A stretch of 64,000 bases of DNA from Cunninghamia lanceolata (taxonomy: Eukaryota > Streptophyta > Pinopsida > Cupressales > Cupressaceae). Below the pieces are notes generated by a model. It did no database searches, had not been told where the DNA came from, and saw only the letters and a program-made list of their open reading frames with translations. The position numbers and the translations under genes are program-made. The stretch is taken from assembly GCA_027924645.1 (NCBI GenBank), contig BSBN01000187.1, positions 11,054,001 to 11,118,000 on the forward strand, given 5' to 3'. Below are positions 48,108-57,954 of this stretch, piece by piece (position 1 is the first letter of the stretch; each line of letters begins with the position of its first letter).

Positions 48108-49121
48108 ATAGGATGCCCCCTCAGGAGATTGGACAAGAAAAAGGCGTGAGACAAACAATCTCACAAAGACGAAGGGAAAACTTGGTTAGGTTTAAAGAAA
48201 ATAGGATGAGTTTTAGAGAAACGGGAAGAAATCGGGAAGAAAATGAGTGCAGGAAGTAGTCATAGTCACCACATAGCCAATTTAGGGTTTGCATGCTATA
48301 TATAGAAGTTGGGTCCACAAGACAAGTCATTTGTACACTTAGCTTTGTTGGATTGTCTTTGAGAGCTTAGGAGAGCACAGAGCATAGAGTAGTCAGCACT
48401 AGGATGGATATTCCATACGAGGAGCATTGCTTTGAGCGAGTCTAATGATTCAACCGGCTAGCAGAGGCAGGACCCCTGCTATGTATCTCAAAAAATTTCT
48501 CCTAGCATCAATTTTGAGTGCAATAAATGCTAGGCAAATTTAGGCAAGACAAATGCACCAGATCGCAGTTCAGCGCATATGACATGTGAAATTACCCATC
48601 TGTCAAACTACAGTGCATCTAGGATATAAAACAGCACATGCATGAAAGCTATGCATGCATGAGTAAGGTCAGCACATGCATAATGTGATGGCACATTTAT
48701 GGTATGAGTCGGCGCATGCAACTGGGTGACACATTTATAGTATGGGATGGCACATGCATGAAATGTTGTGGTGCATGTGTCAGAAGTGGTACATTTGCTA
48801 AGAAATAGCACATGTACCTTCTATTTTGGTGCATATGATATAGATAGTCAGTTTACTTAACAGAATTGACTCGATTGGCATCCTGTTTGATGTGTCAATC
48901 GATAAGCTATCTCTGAGATTGCAGGAATCTAGTCAAGAGATGTAGTGTGTTGTTTTGATCAATTTGATATGTTAAGTTAGTTGATATGTTTCTATAGATA
49001 TGTTGAGCATGGTACTTGCAGCTTTAAGTTGATGCCTTGCTTTATGTGCTTGCAGGAGGATATACGAGATACATTGATGTCGAGGGAGTAGTTTCCCATG
49101 CCGATGTTGTAGTGGCACATG
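48108..49121. other. Non-coding gypsy region with CACATGCAT repeat array
   Basis: Between the LTR and the PMD ORF. The part 48550-48845 holds about a dozen imperfect units of roughly 22 bases with GCACATGCAT or GCACATTTAT cores. A short open frame at 48074-48259 overlaps the LTR end and looks accidental. I see no other signal. Confidence 0.55.
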
Positions 49122-51083
49122 TTGACAGAGATGGATCGAGAGGCACTCGGCATGATGGGATTAGACTATGTGTGCTTTATGCCTGAGGTTTGAGTGAACC
49201 ACAGCTTACTGATTGCAGTAGTAGAGAGGTTTCATAGCGAGGATGAGACCTTTCACTTCCTGATAGGCAAGATGATAGTGACTCTGGAGAACGTATACAG
49301 GATACTCCACCTGTCAATTTAGGGAGAGCTCATGGAGTATGATCCACAGTGGGATGTAGGACTTACAGAGTGCAGGCAGGTATTTGATGACCCCGAGCAT
49401 GTAGGACAAGTTATCTCCTGGCAGGACATTCATGATTACTATGACTATTTCCCTAGGATAGTTGCAGGATTGATTGGAGGCGTTGTAAGCCCTAATAGGA
49501 GATCACATGGGTTCCTAATTGGATGGGGACAGATCATGGAGAGGATGGTCATAGAGGGCACCTATTATGCTTGGGGTGTTTGCGTTTTGGCACACCTATA
49601 CCACGATATGCATCAGGTGGTATACCATAGGGGTGCTAGTCTATCAACAGGTGTCTCATTGTTGTAGTTTTGTCTATGGGAGCACATTGCCATCACTAGA
49701 CTGACATGTGTTTTTCAGAGATAGAGGGGAGAGCCTTATAGCTATGGCTATGCAGGAGTGATTTCCTAGCATAGACTAGGGAAGCTTGAGTATTAGAGGC
49801 ATACATTAGATGGGGTAGATGTGGTCATCTAGCAACCATATCTAGACTACGAGCCTTGGGATGACGAGGTGGATGAGCTGCCATATTGCTACCAAACTCG
49901 ATGGCTTATAGACTGAACATGGTTTATTTTGGAGAGACAAATTGTCAGTCGGGTTTAGAGGTAGTTTGGGAAGAGACAGGGTATGCCACAGGGGCATGCT
50001 CTATTTGTACGGACTCATGTAGAGAGATTTAGATGGAGGCCAGTGGTGTCCTATGAGGAGGCAGTGGTAGAGTTTTGGTAGATTCCTTATGCTGCTTGGC
50101 CAATGAGGAGAGAGATCATAGATGGAGGGATGACACTGGACTACGAGGAGTGGTTCACTGTTCATCCATTTATGAGATACTCAGGGTCTAGAGAGCTAGT
50201 TCCTCACATAGACAAGGTAGATTTAGAGGATGAGGGCTAGGTTGGCAGGAGGAGGAGGAGGAGAGTAGGATGGGGAGATGGAGGAGATGATGGAGGAGGG
50301 GGAGGTGGTGGAGATGGAGGAGGGGGAGGTGGTGGAGATATAGACAGACCTAGGTAGAGGAAGAGAGATGGGGAGGGACCTTCCCATGCTCAACAAGTAG
50401 TGCAGCTGCAGGTTGCATAGCAGGTACAGATGCCACCACCTTAGCAGGTGGCACAGCATTAGGTACCTTAGCCACAAGGGCAGGGACAAGCACAAGCCTC
50501 TTAGGATCTAGCACAGTTGGATGTCCAGGAGAGAGCTATTGCTATATTGAGAGAATAGGTTTGGTAGCTGCGGGCACAACTTAGGATGGTCGAGGCTCGG
50601 AGGGAGACAGATACAGGGGTTATCTTGAGGCTCACTTGAGAGCAAGATATCGCAGAGGTGAGGATACCAGTTATCCGAGTAGAGCAGGATACAATAGTGG
50701 CAATGCTTAGGATAGATGCTACTAGCAACGTTTTGGTTGGAAAGGTGCACCAAGCCTAGGCACAGCTAGTATAGGTACAGACACAGCTAGCATAGGCACA
50801 GGCACAGTTGGTGTAGGTGCAGGGGCAGTTAGCGCAAGTGTAAGGTGAGCTTGCTAGAACATAGGCTCAGACATAGTACTATCAAGGTTTTTACTATGGT
50901 GTTGTTCTAGTTTATCAAAGGGCTCCAAGCTATAGGAGCCAGTCCATGGCCTCTCAGAGAGTAGGTGGATCAAGGTTGGGAGCTCTATGATGGGTCCACA
51001 ACAGTCTGGGGCCAGCGGAGGAGGGGACTCAGGAGACACTACTAGGAGCAGTGGTTCATAGCAGCAGGGTTAGCAGACACACA
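49122..51083 (+). pseudogene. Plant mobile domain (PMD) ORF, antisense passenger of the gypsy
   Basis: One frame of about 650 codons. The N-terminal part has the PMD signature: L-L-I-A-V-V-E-R-F, E-T-F-H-F, I-G-K-M, then T-L-E-N-V-Y-R-I-L-H-L. PMD proteins (MAIN family and transposon-borne forms) act in silencing in plants or ride on transposons. After residue ~330 come a Gly/Asp tract (GGA-rich, 50223-50345), a Gln-rich region and an A-Q-L-V-Q-V-type repeat (50755-50850). By hand translation the frame contains about 25 TAG, 4 TGA and 1 TAA, mostly where Gln or Trp fits the repeat or the family. No function is left. The start is uncertain; an ATG at 49131 is in frame. Confidence 0.72.
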
Positions 51084-52960
51084 CTAATTTTGGCTCCCAC
51101 GCACCTACCTTTTTGATGGCTCAGATAGCCAGATACGTACATGTACCACTTTTGTATTTTGGGATATGTATCATTATCCTTGAGATGTATACACTGTATA
51201 TGACATTTGACTCAGAGATGGACCTTTTGATATTGTACATTTGGACATGTTTATGATATTTATATGATGATGCAGCTATTTGATGCTCTCTATATGCAGT
51301 TTGCTCATTCTATGTTATGGATGCATTTCTATTTGTATGATGGTACTCATGTGATGCATATTTTGACTATGCCTATATGATGCTCATCTAATGCTGACTT
51401 TTATATGATGCTATGTGATGGTTATGGGACTTAATGTAGACTTAGATGTTTTACTTGATATGTCTCAAATGAGTGAATGCAAATGGTATCTATATGATTA
51501 TGCAATTTTTGTGATGCACTTATCTATGTTTTTGCTTTTTTTCTTGTTGACACCATGTGATGATTGTAAAAAATGTATATGGATGACTTGGTGCACTTTA
51601 TTATGTACGCAACTAATTTAAACATGTAAATGACTATCTCATGTGATATGATATGCAACTATATGCTATGTTTTTGTGATGTCCAAATGTACTCTATCGA
51701 CATAGGGATGATATAATGATAGATAGAAGATTGATTGAAAGAATGACTCACAAGCTTTTGTTTGTATATATACTCTGCATTGTTTGGATCTTTTCTTTCA
51801 TGGGATATGGATGTATGGATGTAAGATGGATGCTTTTCTTTTGACATCTTAACGGTGAAAGTATTTTGAAGTGCTTATTTCATCATTGGGCAAATTTTTT
51901 GGTACTTTTTCTGAATGTTGTAAGTTAATACAAGCATCTAGGTATAATTGAACCGAGATGACTTGAGTACTGCTTACATGGATTTTGATTTAGCAAGTTA
52001 ATACAAGCATTAGGGTATAATTGAATCGAGATGACCTGAGTATTTCTTACGTATCAATAGACAAGGATTGCCCCCATTCATGTTAGTCCTTTGATGTCCT
52101 CGATGATCTTTTTCCAATCATGTCATTAGACAAGGCTTCATATTACTAACATTTAATCCACAAACAGTAAATAAAGAAAATAATCATGCCCCCATCATAG
52201 ATCTCTAGCTTTTGGCATCCTCAAGTAGCATAGAAAGACATGATAACAAAAGTCAAGACCCCTATAACCTAACAATGATTCCCACCATAAAACATGTTTG
52301 CATTTAGTTGTGTTTTTCTTGCCATAATTTAGATAAAATCATTTAGAATGCCTTAGGTGTTTTCTTACTTTTCTCTGGATAGGTTAATGCCTTGCATCAG
52401 GATTTCTTCTTGAAAAGAGAGGGTTTTGTTTGCTCTTGCTTGCTTGGTGAAAGATTCCACAATCCTTATTGGTGAGACGGACCCTAAGGGACTGACCTAG
52501 TGCTTCAGGGGCTCATTTCTAAATGGGCTTGCCTACGTGATGATGCAGAGGCAATGTAGTTCAGGGTAAACCCTAACAGACCTAAGACCTAGGCAATAGA
52601 AAGTGTCGTGGACTCAGATAGATAGAAGGACTAGACATGTGATGGATGGGACAACAGAGCCTCAAGGGTGCATTTGAATAATGCCCTTGCCTACGTGACA
52701 ATGTAGAGGCAATGTTGTTCATGGACTTGGACCATGTGGATACAGACGAGAGACACTATGCTAGGCTGACACTGTGGATAGGATACAGGATAAAACCTTG
52801 GTTGACAAGGCAACAAAGAGATAGAGTATCAAGCTATGATAGGTTATGGTTAGGATTTTATTATGGAATAGATATGGATCAAATGGGACACAAGAAAAGG
52901 AAGAATGGATACAAGGTGATTGGTTTCCCAAAGATGGAGGAAGCAGTTTATCACAAGTAA
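51084..52960. other. Non-coding gypsy 3' region with short direct repeats
   Basis: No gene seen. TATATGATGCT-like units recur in 51240-51430. A ~70-base direct repeat with ATAATTGAA-CGAGATGAC lies at 51930-51980 and 51995-52045. GCCTACGTGA with GCAATGTAGTTCA recurs at 52530-52570 and 52690-52725. Confidence 0.5.
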
Positions 52961-53199
52961 TGCCTGTTTATCAGGTTTTCACCACTTGCTTTTATTTACA
53001 CAAATTCTAGAAAGTATGCATGACACCTGTTTGCCAGGTTTTCATCATGATACCTATCCAAGGTGCCGGTTTGCTAGGTTTTCACCAAAGGACGATTTCT
53101 TTTATATTTTTCTAATTTTTTTTATTTTTTTGATTTTTTTGTATTTTTTGTATTTTTTTATTTTTTTGTATTTTATGTCCCCCTTACATTGGGGTTCTC
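52961..53199 (-). repeat. Three gypsy 3'-UTR repeats and an A-rich tract
   Basis: Three units at about 52963-52985, 53028-53050 and 53063-53090. On the minus strand they read GGTGAAAACCT followed by GCAAACAGG or close variants. They are followed (53096-53178) by a T-rich tract on the plus strand, that is A-rich in the sense of the gypsy. They sit directly after the integrase stop. Confidence 0.7.
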
Positions 53200-54957
53200 T
53201 TAGGTATAGAAGCGAAGATGCATGTTGTTGATTGGGTCATCGAACAACTCACCCTCTGATGTTGCTAACTGATATGCCCCCGATCCATAAGCAGCTACAA
53301 TCACATAAGGCCCAAGCCAGTTGGGCTCAAATTTGCCTTTCTTTTCCTGATCCTGTTGATTGTGGGGGTTCTCCTTGAGTACTAGATCTCCAACCTTGAA
53401 TACTCTTGGATGAACTCTATGGTTGTAACTTTGTGACATCATTTGTTGATATTCCTTGAGATGATCAAAGGCTTTCTGTCTCCTTTCCTCTAGCAACTCT
53501 AGTTCTTGCAATCTAGAAACTCTGTACTCTTCATCTGTTATGAGACCTTTTAATGACACCCTGAGAGATGGTAACTTGACCTCAATGGGGAGGATAGCTT
53601 CTGATCCATAGACAAGGGCGTAAGGGGTAGCACTCGTGGGAGTGCATATAGTGGTTCTGTAGGCCCACAGAGCGGGATTGAGTTGGATGTGCTAATCACG
53701 ACTAGCATCATTGACTATCTTCTTGAGGAGTTTCAAGATGGTCTTGTTGGATGCTTCTTCTTGGCTATTGTCTTGGGGGTAATAGGGTTTGGAGAAATGG
53801 TGTTGGATTTTGATTCGATCATAGAGTTCTTGGACATCCTAGTTTTTGAAGGGTCTTCTGTTACCCGTGATAATGGATGAGGGAATTTCATATCTGTAGA
53901 TGAGGTAATTAAGGATGAATGAGGAGATTTGTTTACCTATGATGGTGGTGAGGGGGATGGCTTCAATCCACTTAAAGTACTCAATGGTGGTTATGATGAA
54001 TTTGTGGCCGTTGGCTGAGGGTGGATGGATTTTTCCTACAAGATCGAGTCCCCATTGACAAAAGGGCCAAGGTGTTGTTAAAGGTCTCAACTCTTGAGTT
54101 GGTGCATGTATCAGGTTCCCGTGTATCTGGTACTGCTTGCACTTCTTCACAAATTGATATGAATCTGTTTCCATGTTCGGCCAATAATAACCCAAACACA
54201 TAAGTTTCTTAGCTAAGGAAAGACCGCTAGAGTGTGTTCCACAGATCCCTTCATGTACATCTTGTAAGGAAGTTTGGGATTCTTCTCGTTCTAAACAATG
54301 AAGTAAAGTACCATCTAGACCATGTCGGTATAGGGTGTCAGCAATAATGGTATAACAAGAGGTTTGGCGTATCAAGGTTCATCGTTGGTTTGAAGATAAG
54401 TTAGGTGGGAGGGTGTTGTCTTTAAGGTAAGTGTAAACTTTATCATACCAAGGTGAATCAGATCCAACTAATAGGCATATGGAGTGGGTTTCAGGAAGAT
54501 CATAAGCTGGTTGCTGAATTGATTCCACTAAGAACTCATACTGTGACTCATTCTCTGGGATCTCAAGGAGAGAGGCAATGGTTGCCATGGTATATGCTGC
54601 TTTGTTTTCAATGTGAGGTATCTAGTCAAAAGAGATGATCACAAAGTATTCCTTAAAGTACTCGACCATCCGTTTGTATGGGACAAGCTTCTCATCTTTG
54701 GTTTGGTAATTGTCATTGACCTAATTGATTACTAGTTGAGAATCACCATAAACATGTAGCTCTTTGATTTTCCACTATGTTGCCATTTTGAGGCCAATGA
54801 CTAGGGATTCATATTCTACTATGTTATTGGTGCATGGAAATAACAAATGGTAAGACTTTGGTATGGTGTCTCCATGAGGAGTTACAAACAAGATTCCTGC
54901 CCCCGATCCATGATTAGTGTAGGATCCATCAAAGTAAAGTTTACAAGAATGTGTTGA
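53200..54957 (-). pseudogene. Gypsy pol C-terminal part: RNase H and integrase
   Basis: A single frame of 586 codons with several stops. RNase H (54957-54379) shows Y-F-D-G-S-Y, V-E-Y-E-S-L and Y-G-D-S-Q; the last acidic residue is Tyr (A-A-Y for A-A-D). Integrase has the H-x-G...C-x2-C-type zinc motif near 54200-54290 and W-G-L-D-L-V-G as first catalytic Asp. Its second site reads I-I-T-G-N-R, so Gly replaces the catalytic Asp. E in Q-E-E-A-S-N is kept. The GPY/F module (G-K-F-E-P-N-W-x-G-P-Y) is near 53290-53340; stop at 53200. Lineage Tat-like by GPY/F and RNase H style. The frame is cut at 54957 by E2. Confidence 0.88.
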
Positions 54958-56062
54958 TGTTGGCAAGAGACACTGTGTGGCTTCATGAGTGTTGTCATTA
55001 ATGGAAACAAAGTCCATCCCACACATCTGCAGGACATGGTGTGTCTATACCGGAAGTCAGATTGAAGAGTATTTTGGTCCAGTGACCAAGAACAGAGCAT
55101 GCTGCAAGGTCTGACAATCAGGTCCGGATCTCTCAGAAGAAGTATCTCAGTAAAGTGTAGACTTGGAGAAGTCAAGAGGAGTACCATGACTAATATATTC
55201 CAGAGATTGATCCTTCAGTGATGTAAGAGTGAAAAGATATGAACACCTAAGTGTTGGGTTCCTGTTTGGTAGAGTAGACAGAGGAAGAACTGACTGACAG
55301 AGCTTCAGACCTTAATCTGGATGAGATATTGATTGTAATCAAGTTTCTTAAGGGATCATTCATGATTGGTCGACATGATTGATGACTTCTATAAGCATCT
55401 CTTTGATACGCATCACTTGGTAAGCAAGGATTCAGCTGATAGACCAAAGTTAGGGAAAATATTGAGTATTTCAAATGCTAACTAGAAAGATGTTGAAATC
55501 CTTTGTGCGGATATGTATACCAGATGGATTTTGATGAGAAGGTGTGTGTGGTGTGTTGTGAAGTGTGAAGAAAAGTAGAGAGCAGTGTGGAAGTAGTAAT
55601 ACAGGTCTGGTATGTGATAGGATAGTAGCACCAAAGAAGAGGAAGAATGAATTGCAGTAGATTAGTGTATTGAGCCTAACTGGAACTGAACCTCAGCATA
55701 TGTGGATGCTTCCTATCAGTTCAAGTATCTTGTTATTTTCTTTATACCTTATAGACAATGAGTCTCTTGTAGGCAGTGAGCCTCTTGTGAGCAGTGTGCT
55801 CAGGTAGTGAGCCCTAATTGGCAAGTGCCATTTTGTACTTCTATTCTTTTAACAAAGAATACAATCTTGGGTTAGTCACCCCGTGGTTTTTCCCTTAATA
55901 GGGTTTTCCACATCAAAATCATTGTGTTATGTGTATTAATTTTGTTTTTGCTTTCATGGTTATGGATGCTTATTTGTTTTGATGCTGCACTAGTTATTAA
56001 AGAAGAACAAAAAGTTAAATTAATCAAGATAACTGATTCACCCCCTCTCTCAGTTACCAACA
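54958..56062 (+). repeat. E2 5' LTR
   Basis: 1105 bases, TGTTGGCAAGAGACACTG to ACCAACA. Contains GGCAGTGAGCC-like motifs (55757-55812) and the GTGGTTTTTCCC / GGGTTTTCCAC hairpin (55882-55912). Only the ends and these motifs are clearly shared with the E1 LTR, so E1 and E2 are different subfamilies. Confidence 0.87.
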
Positions 56063-56081
56063 ATTGGTATCAGAGCTAAGT
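56063..56081 (+). promoter_or_regulatory. E2 primer-binding site
   Basis: ATTGGTATCAGAGCTAAG, a good match to the initiator tRNA-Met 3' end, directly after the LTR. Confidence 0.88.
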
Positions 56082-56127
56082 TCCTCCAAATTGAGCCTAA
56101 CAGCTTGAGGAAGACCTAGGAATTCCA

Positions 56128-57309
56128 ATGGATATGTATGGTATGAGGGAACAACTTCAGTCTGCCCTTGATGATCTTGAGCAATCTCACTCTGAAGTCA
56201 ATAACTTGAGGGAAAGACTCAAACAAGCTGATGATTTCATAAATGAACTAAAGGAGAAACTAAGTATCTCTATGAAAAAGAGAAAGGAACTTCTTCAGCA
56301 ATTAGCAAGTCAAAGTGAAGCCAATGATACTAATGAAGATCTAAATGAGAAGAACAAATTATGTGAGAAGCTATCAAAAGAGGTCATTATGGTAAGACAT
56401 GAAATGGAATCAGGGGTTATGAAATTCACCCAAGAAATTGAAGAGAAAAGAAAGACTGAAGATAATCTAAAATAATCTCTCAAGGAGAAGTCAAAAGACT
56501 ACCACAAAATGGATAGATTAATTAGGCATTTGGAATCTGATCTTGAAGAAGTTAGAGATAATGAAGAACAACTTGAGAATCAGATTGACACTCTAAAAAG
56601 GGATCTTCAAATAGAAAATGAATACAAAGAGAAATTCAAGATAAGTTATGCTCAACTTGAAGTTCTTCTTGAAAGCCAAAAGAGGGTAGATGACAAGAAA
56701 GGCTTGGGTTATGAGAAAGGTGAAAGCTCTGGATCTGGTTAGAAGAACTCTGGATCAAGAAATCCAAGAAACAAGCCTAGAAGACCTTCGGTAAGGCAAC
56801 CAAATGCTCAAAGATAGCCATCCTTCAATGGATACTACCACAATTGCAATAACTTTGGTCATAAAGCAAATTAGTGCAGAAGAAGAATGAATCAGACTAA
56901 TTCATCCTTCTCCGGAAAGTGTTTTAATTGCAAAAGGTATGGTCACAAATCTCATGAGTGTAGAAATATGCAAATGAACAATTCATTCAATGGTAGATGC
57001 TTTGCATGCAATAGAATGGGACATATGGCTAATCAGTGTAGATCAAGAGGATATCAATCAAAGATGCAAAGAAATGTTGTTTGCTACAATTGCAATAGAT
57101 CTGGTCATATTGCCAAATTCTGCAGAAGTAAGAATCAGGACAAAAAGGGTCCGATGCATCATAATCAAAACCAAGACAAAGGAAAAGGAAAAGTGAATGT
57201 GGATGAAATTCAAATGGAGATGAACAAGATATGGGTGAAGAGGAGTACAGAAAATGTTGAGGATGGATCCGCACCAGAATCTGGTGTTGATATTCCTTCC
57301 AAAAACTAA
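56128..57309 (+). pseudogene. E2 Gag-like protein: long coiled coil plus four zinc knuckles
   Basis: Starts at the ATG at 56128. About 200 residues of coiled coil run to a K-K-G-L-G-Y-E-K-G-E-S-S linker (near 56698-56730) typical of the region before the knuckle in Copia Gags. The basic stretch near 56760-56810 is Arg/Pro-rich. Four knuckles follow: the first degenerate (near 56840-56880), then C-F-N-C, C-F-A-C and C-Y-N-C types at 56920-56965, 57000-57050 and 57080-57125. Stops are one TAA (56473) and three TAG, all in one frame. Copia Gags normally have one knuckle and a UBN2 half; here there are four and no UBN2. Likely RNA binding and packaging. Confidence 0.78.
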
Positions 57310-57954
57310 ATAGATGAGCTCTAGCTCAGGGGGAGTCACAAAAGAAAACAAGTTCCCCCAACCAGTCAATTGGTGCCTGAAATTGGCACATGGAAAGTTA
57401 CAAATTAAAGGGTTCTCAGAGAAACATCTAAATAAGCCTTGGTAAAGATATGGAAGATCCGCAAGAAATTTAGAAGAGGTTAATCTTCCAAGAATGATCC
57501 AGTTTAACAGTCATCTGGTAAGAACAGGGTTTTCACAGTTAGATCCGGTATGATTCAAATTTGAGGTATCTTGAACTGCGGATAAATGAAATGATTGGAG
57601 AAAGGTAGATAGATTGACAATATTCACCGAGAATAACTCCAAGTGCATCTCAGTGATCCAGAAAGATCTCTCAAGACAAGGAGAACAAAGCAATTGGAAT
57701 AACTTAAGTTGTGCATTTATTACAATGTGAAATTAGGGTTTGCACAGAAATATAAGGGTTCTTTGTTCATCATTTGCACATTTGCATTCGAGAAGAAGAG
57801 AGAAGGAGCTCTGCAACTAATTTGTCTCAAACTTCTGAAAGATCAACCGTAGAAGTCGATTCATCCTGCAATTTGATCCAGCTCATATCGTGAACCCTAG
57901 AAGCGTAAAAGGTATTTTCTGCTCTTCAATAACTCTCTCTAAATATTTTGAAAG
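57310..57954. other. Spacer before E2 ORF2, resembling a host mRNA leader
   Basis: 645 bases without a frame. The last ~150 bases (AAGAAGAGAGAAGGAG, then AACCCTAGAAGCG and a CT-rich end) look like a plant 5' untranslated region and lead into AAAGATGGCT, a good plant start context. Confidence 0.45.

Larger units (their letters stand above)
47114..54957 (-). mobile_element. Tat-like Ty3/gypsy element, 3' half, with an antisense PMD ORF
   Basis: Minus-strand order from the right: RNase H, integrase (54957 to 53200), untranslated repeats, an ORF in the opposite direction (49122-51083, plus), and the 3' LTR (47114-48107). Additional ORFs, often antisense, between pol and the 3' LTR are known in the Tat lineage (for example Grande). 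The RT, protease, Gag and 5' LTR are missing because E2 enters at 54958 and no gypsy sequence is found after E2. Confidence 0.72.

Noticed and set aside
48550..48845. CRISPR-like spaced repeats
   Set aside because: Units are degenerate, spacers are not unique or of fixed length, and the context is a plant retrotransposon.
50223..50345. GGA-rich tract as an independent microsatellite
   Set aside because: It stays in the PMD frame as a Gly/Asp/Arg stretch, so it is better explained as low-complexity coding sequence.
53096..53178. Poly(A) tail of a LINE or retroposed mRNA on the minus strand
   Set aside because: The A-rich tract is interrupted regularly by T and G, has no target duplication and sits directly after the gypsy integrase inside its 3' region.
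56063..56081. tRNA gene suggested by tRNA-like sequence after LTRs
   Set aside because: Only the complement of the tRNA 3' end is present; no cloverleaf can be drawn, so these are primer sites.
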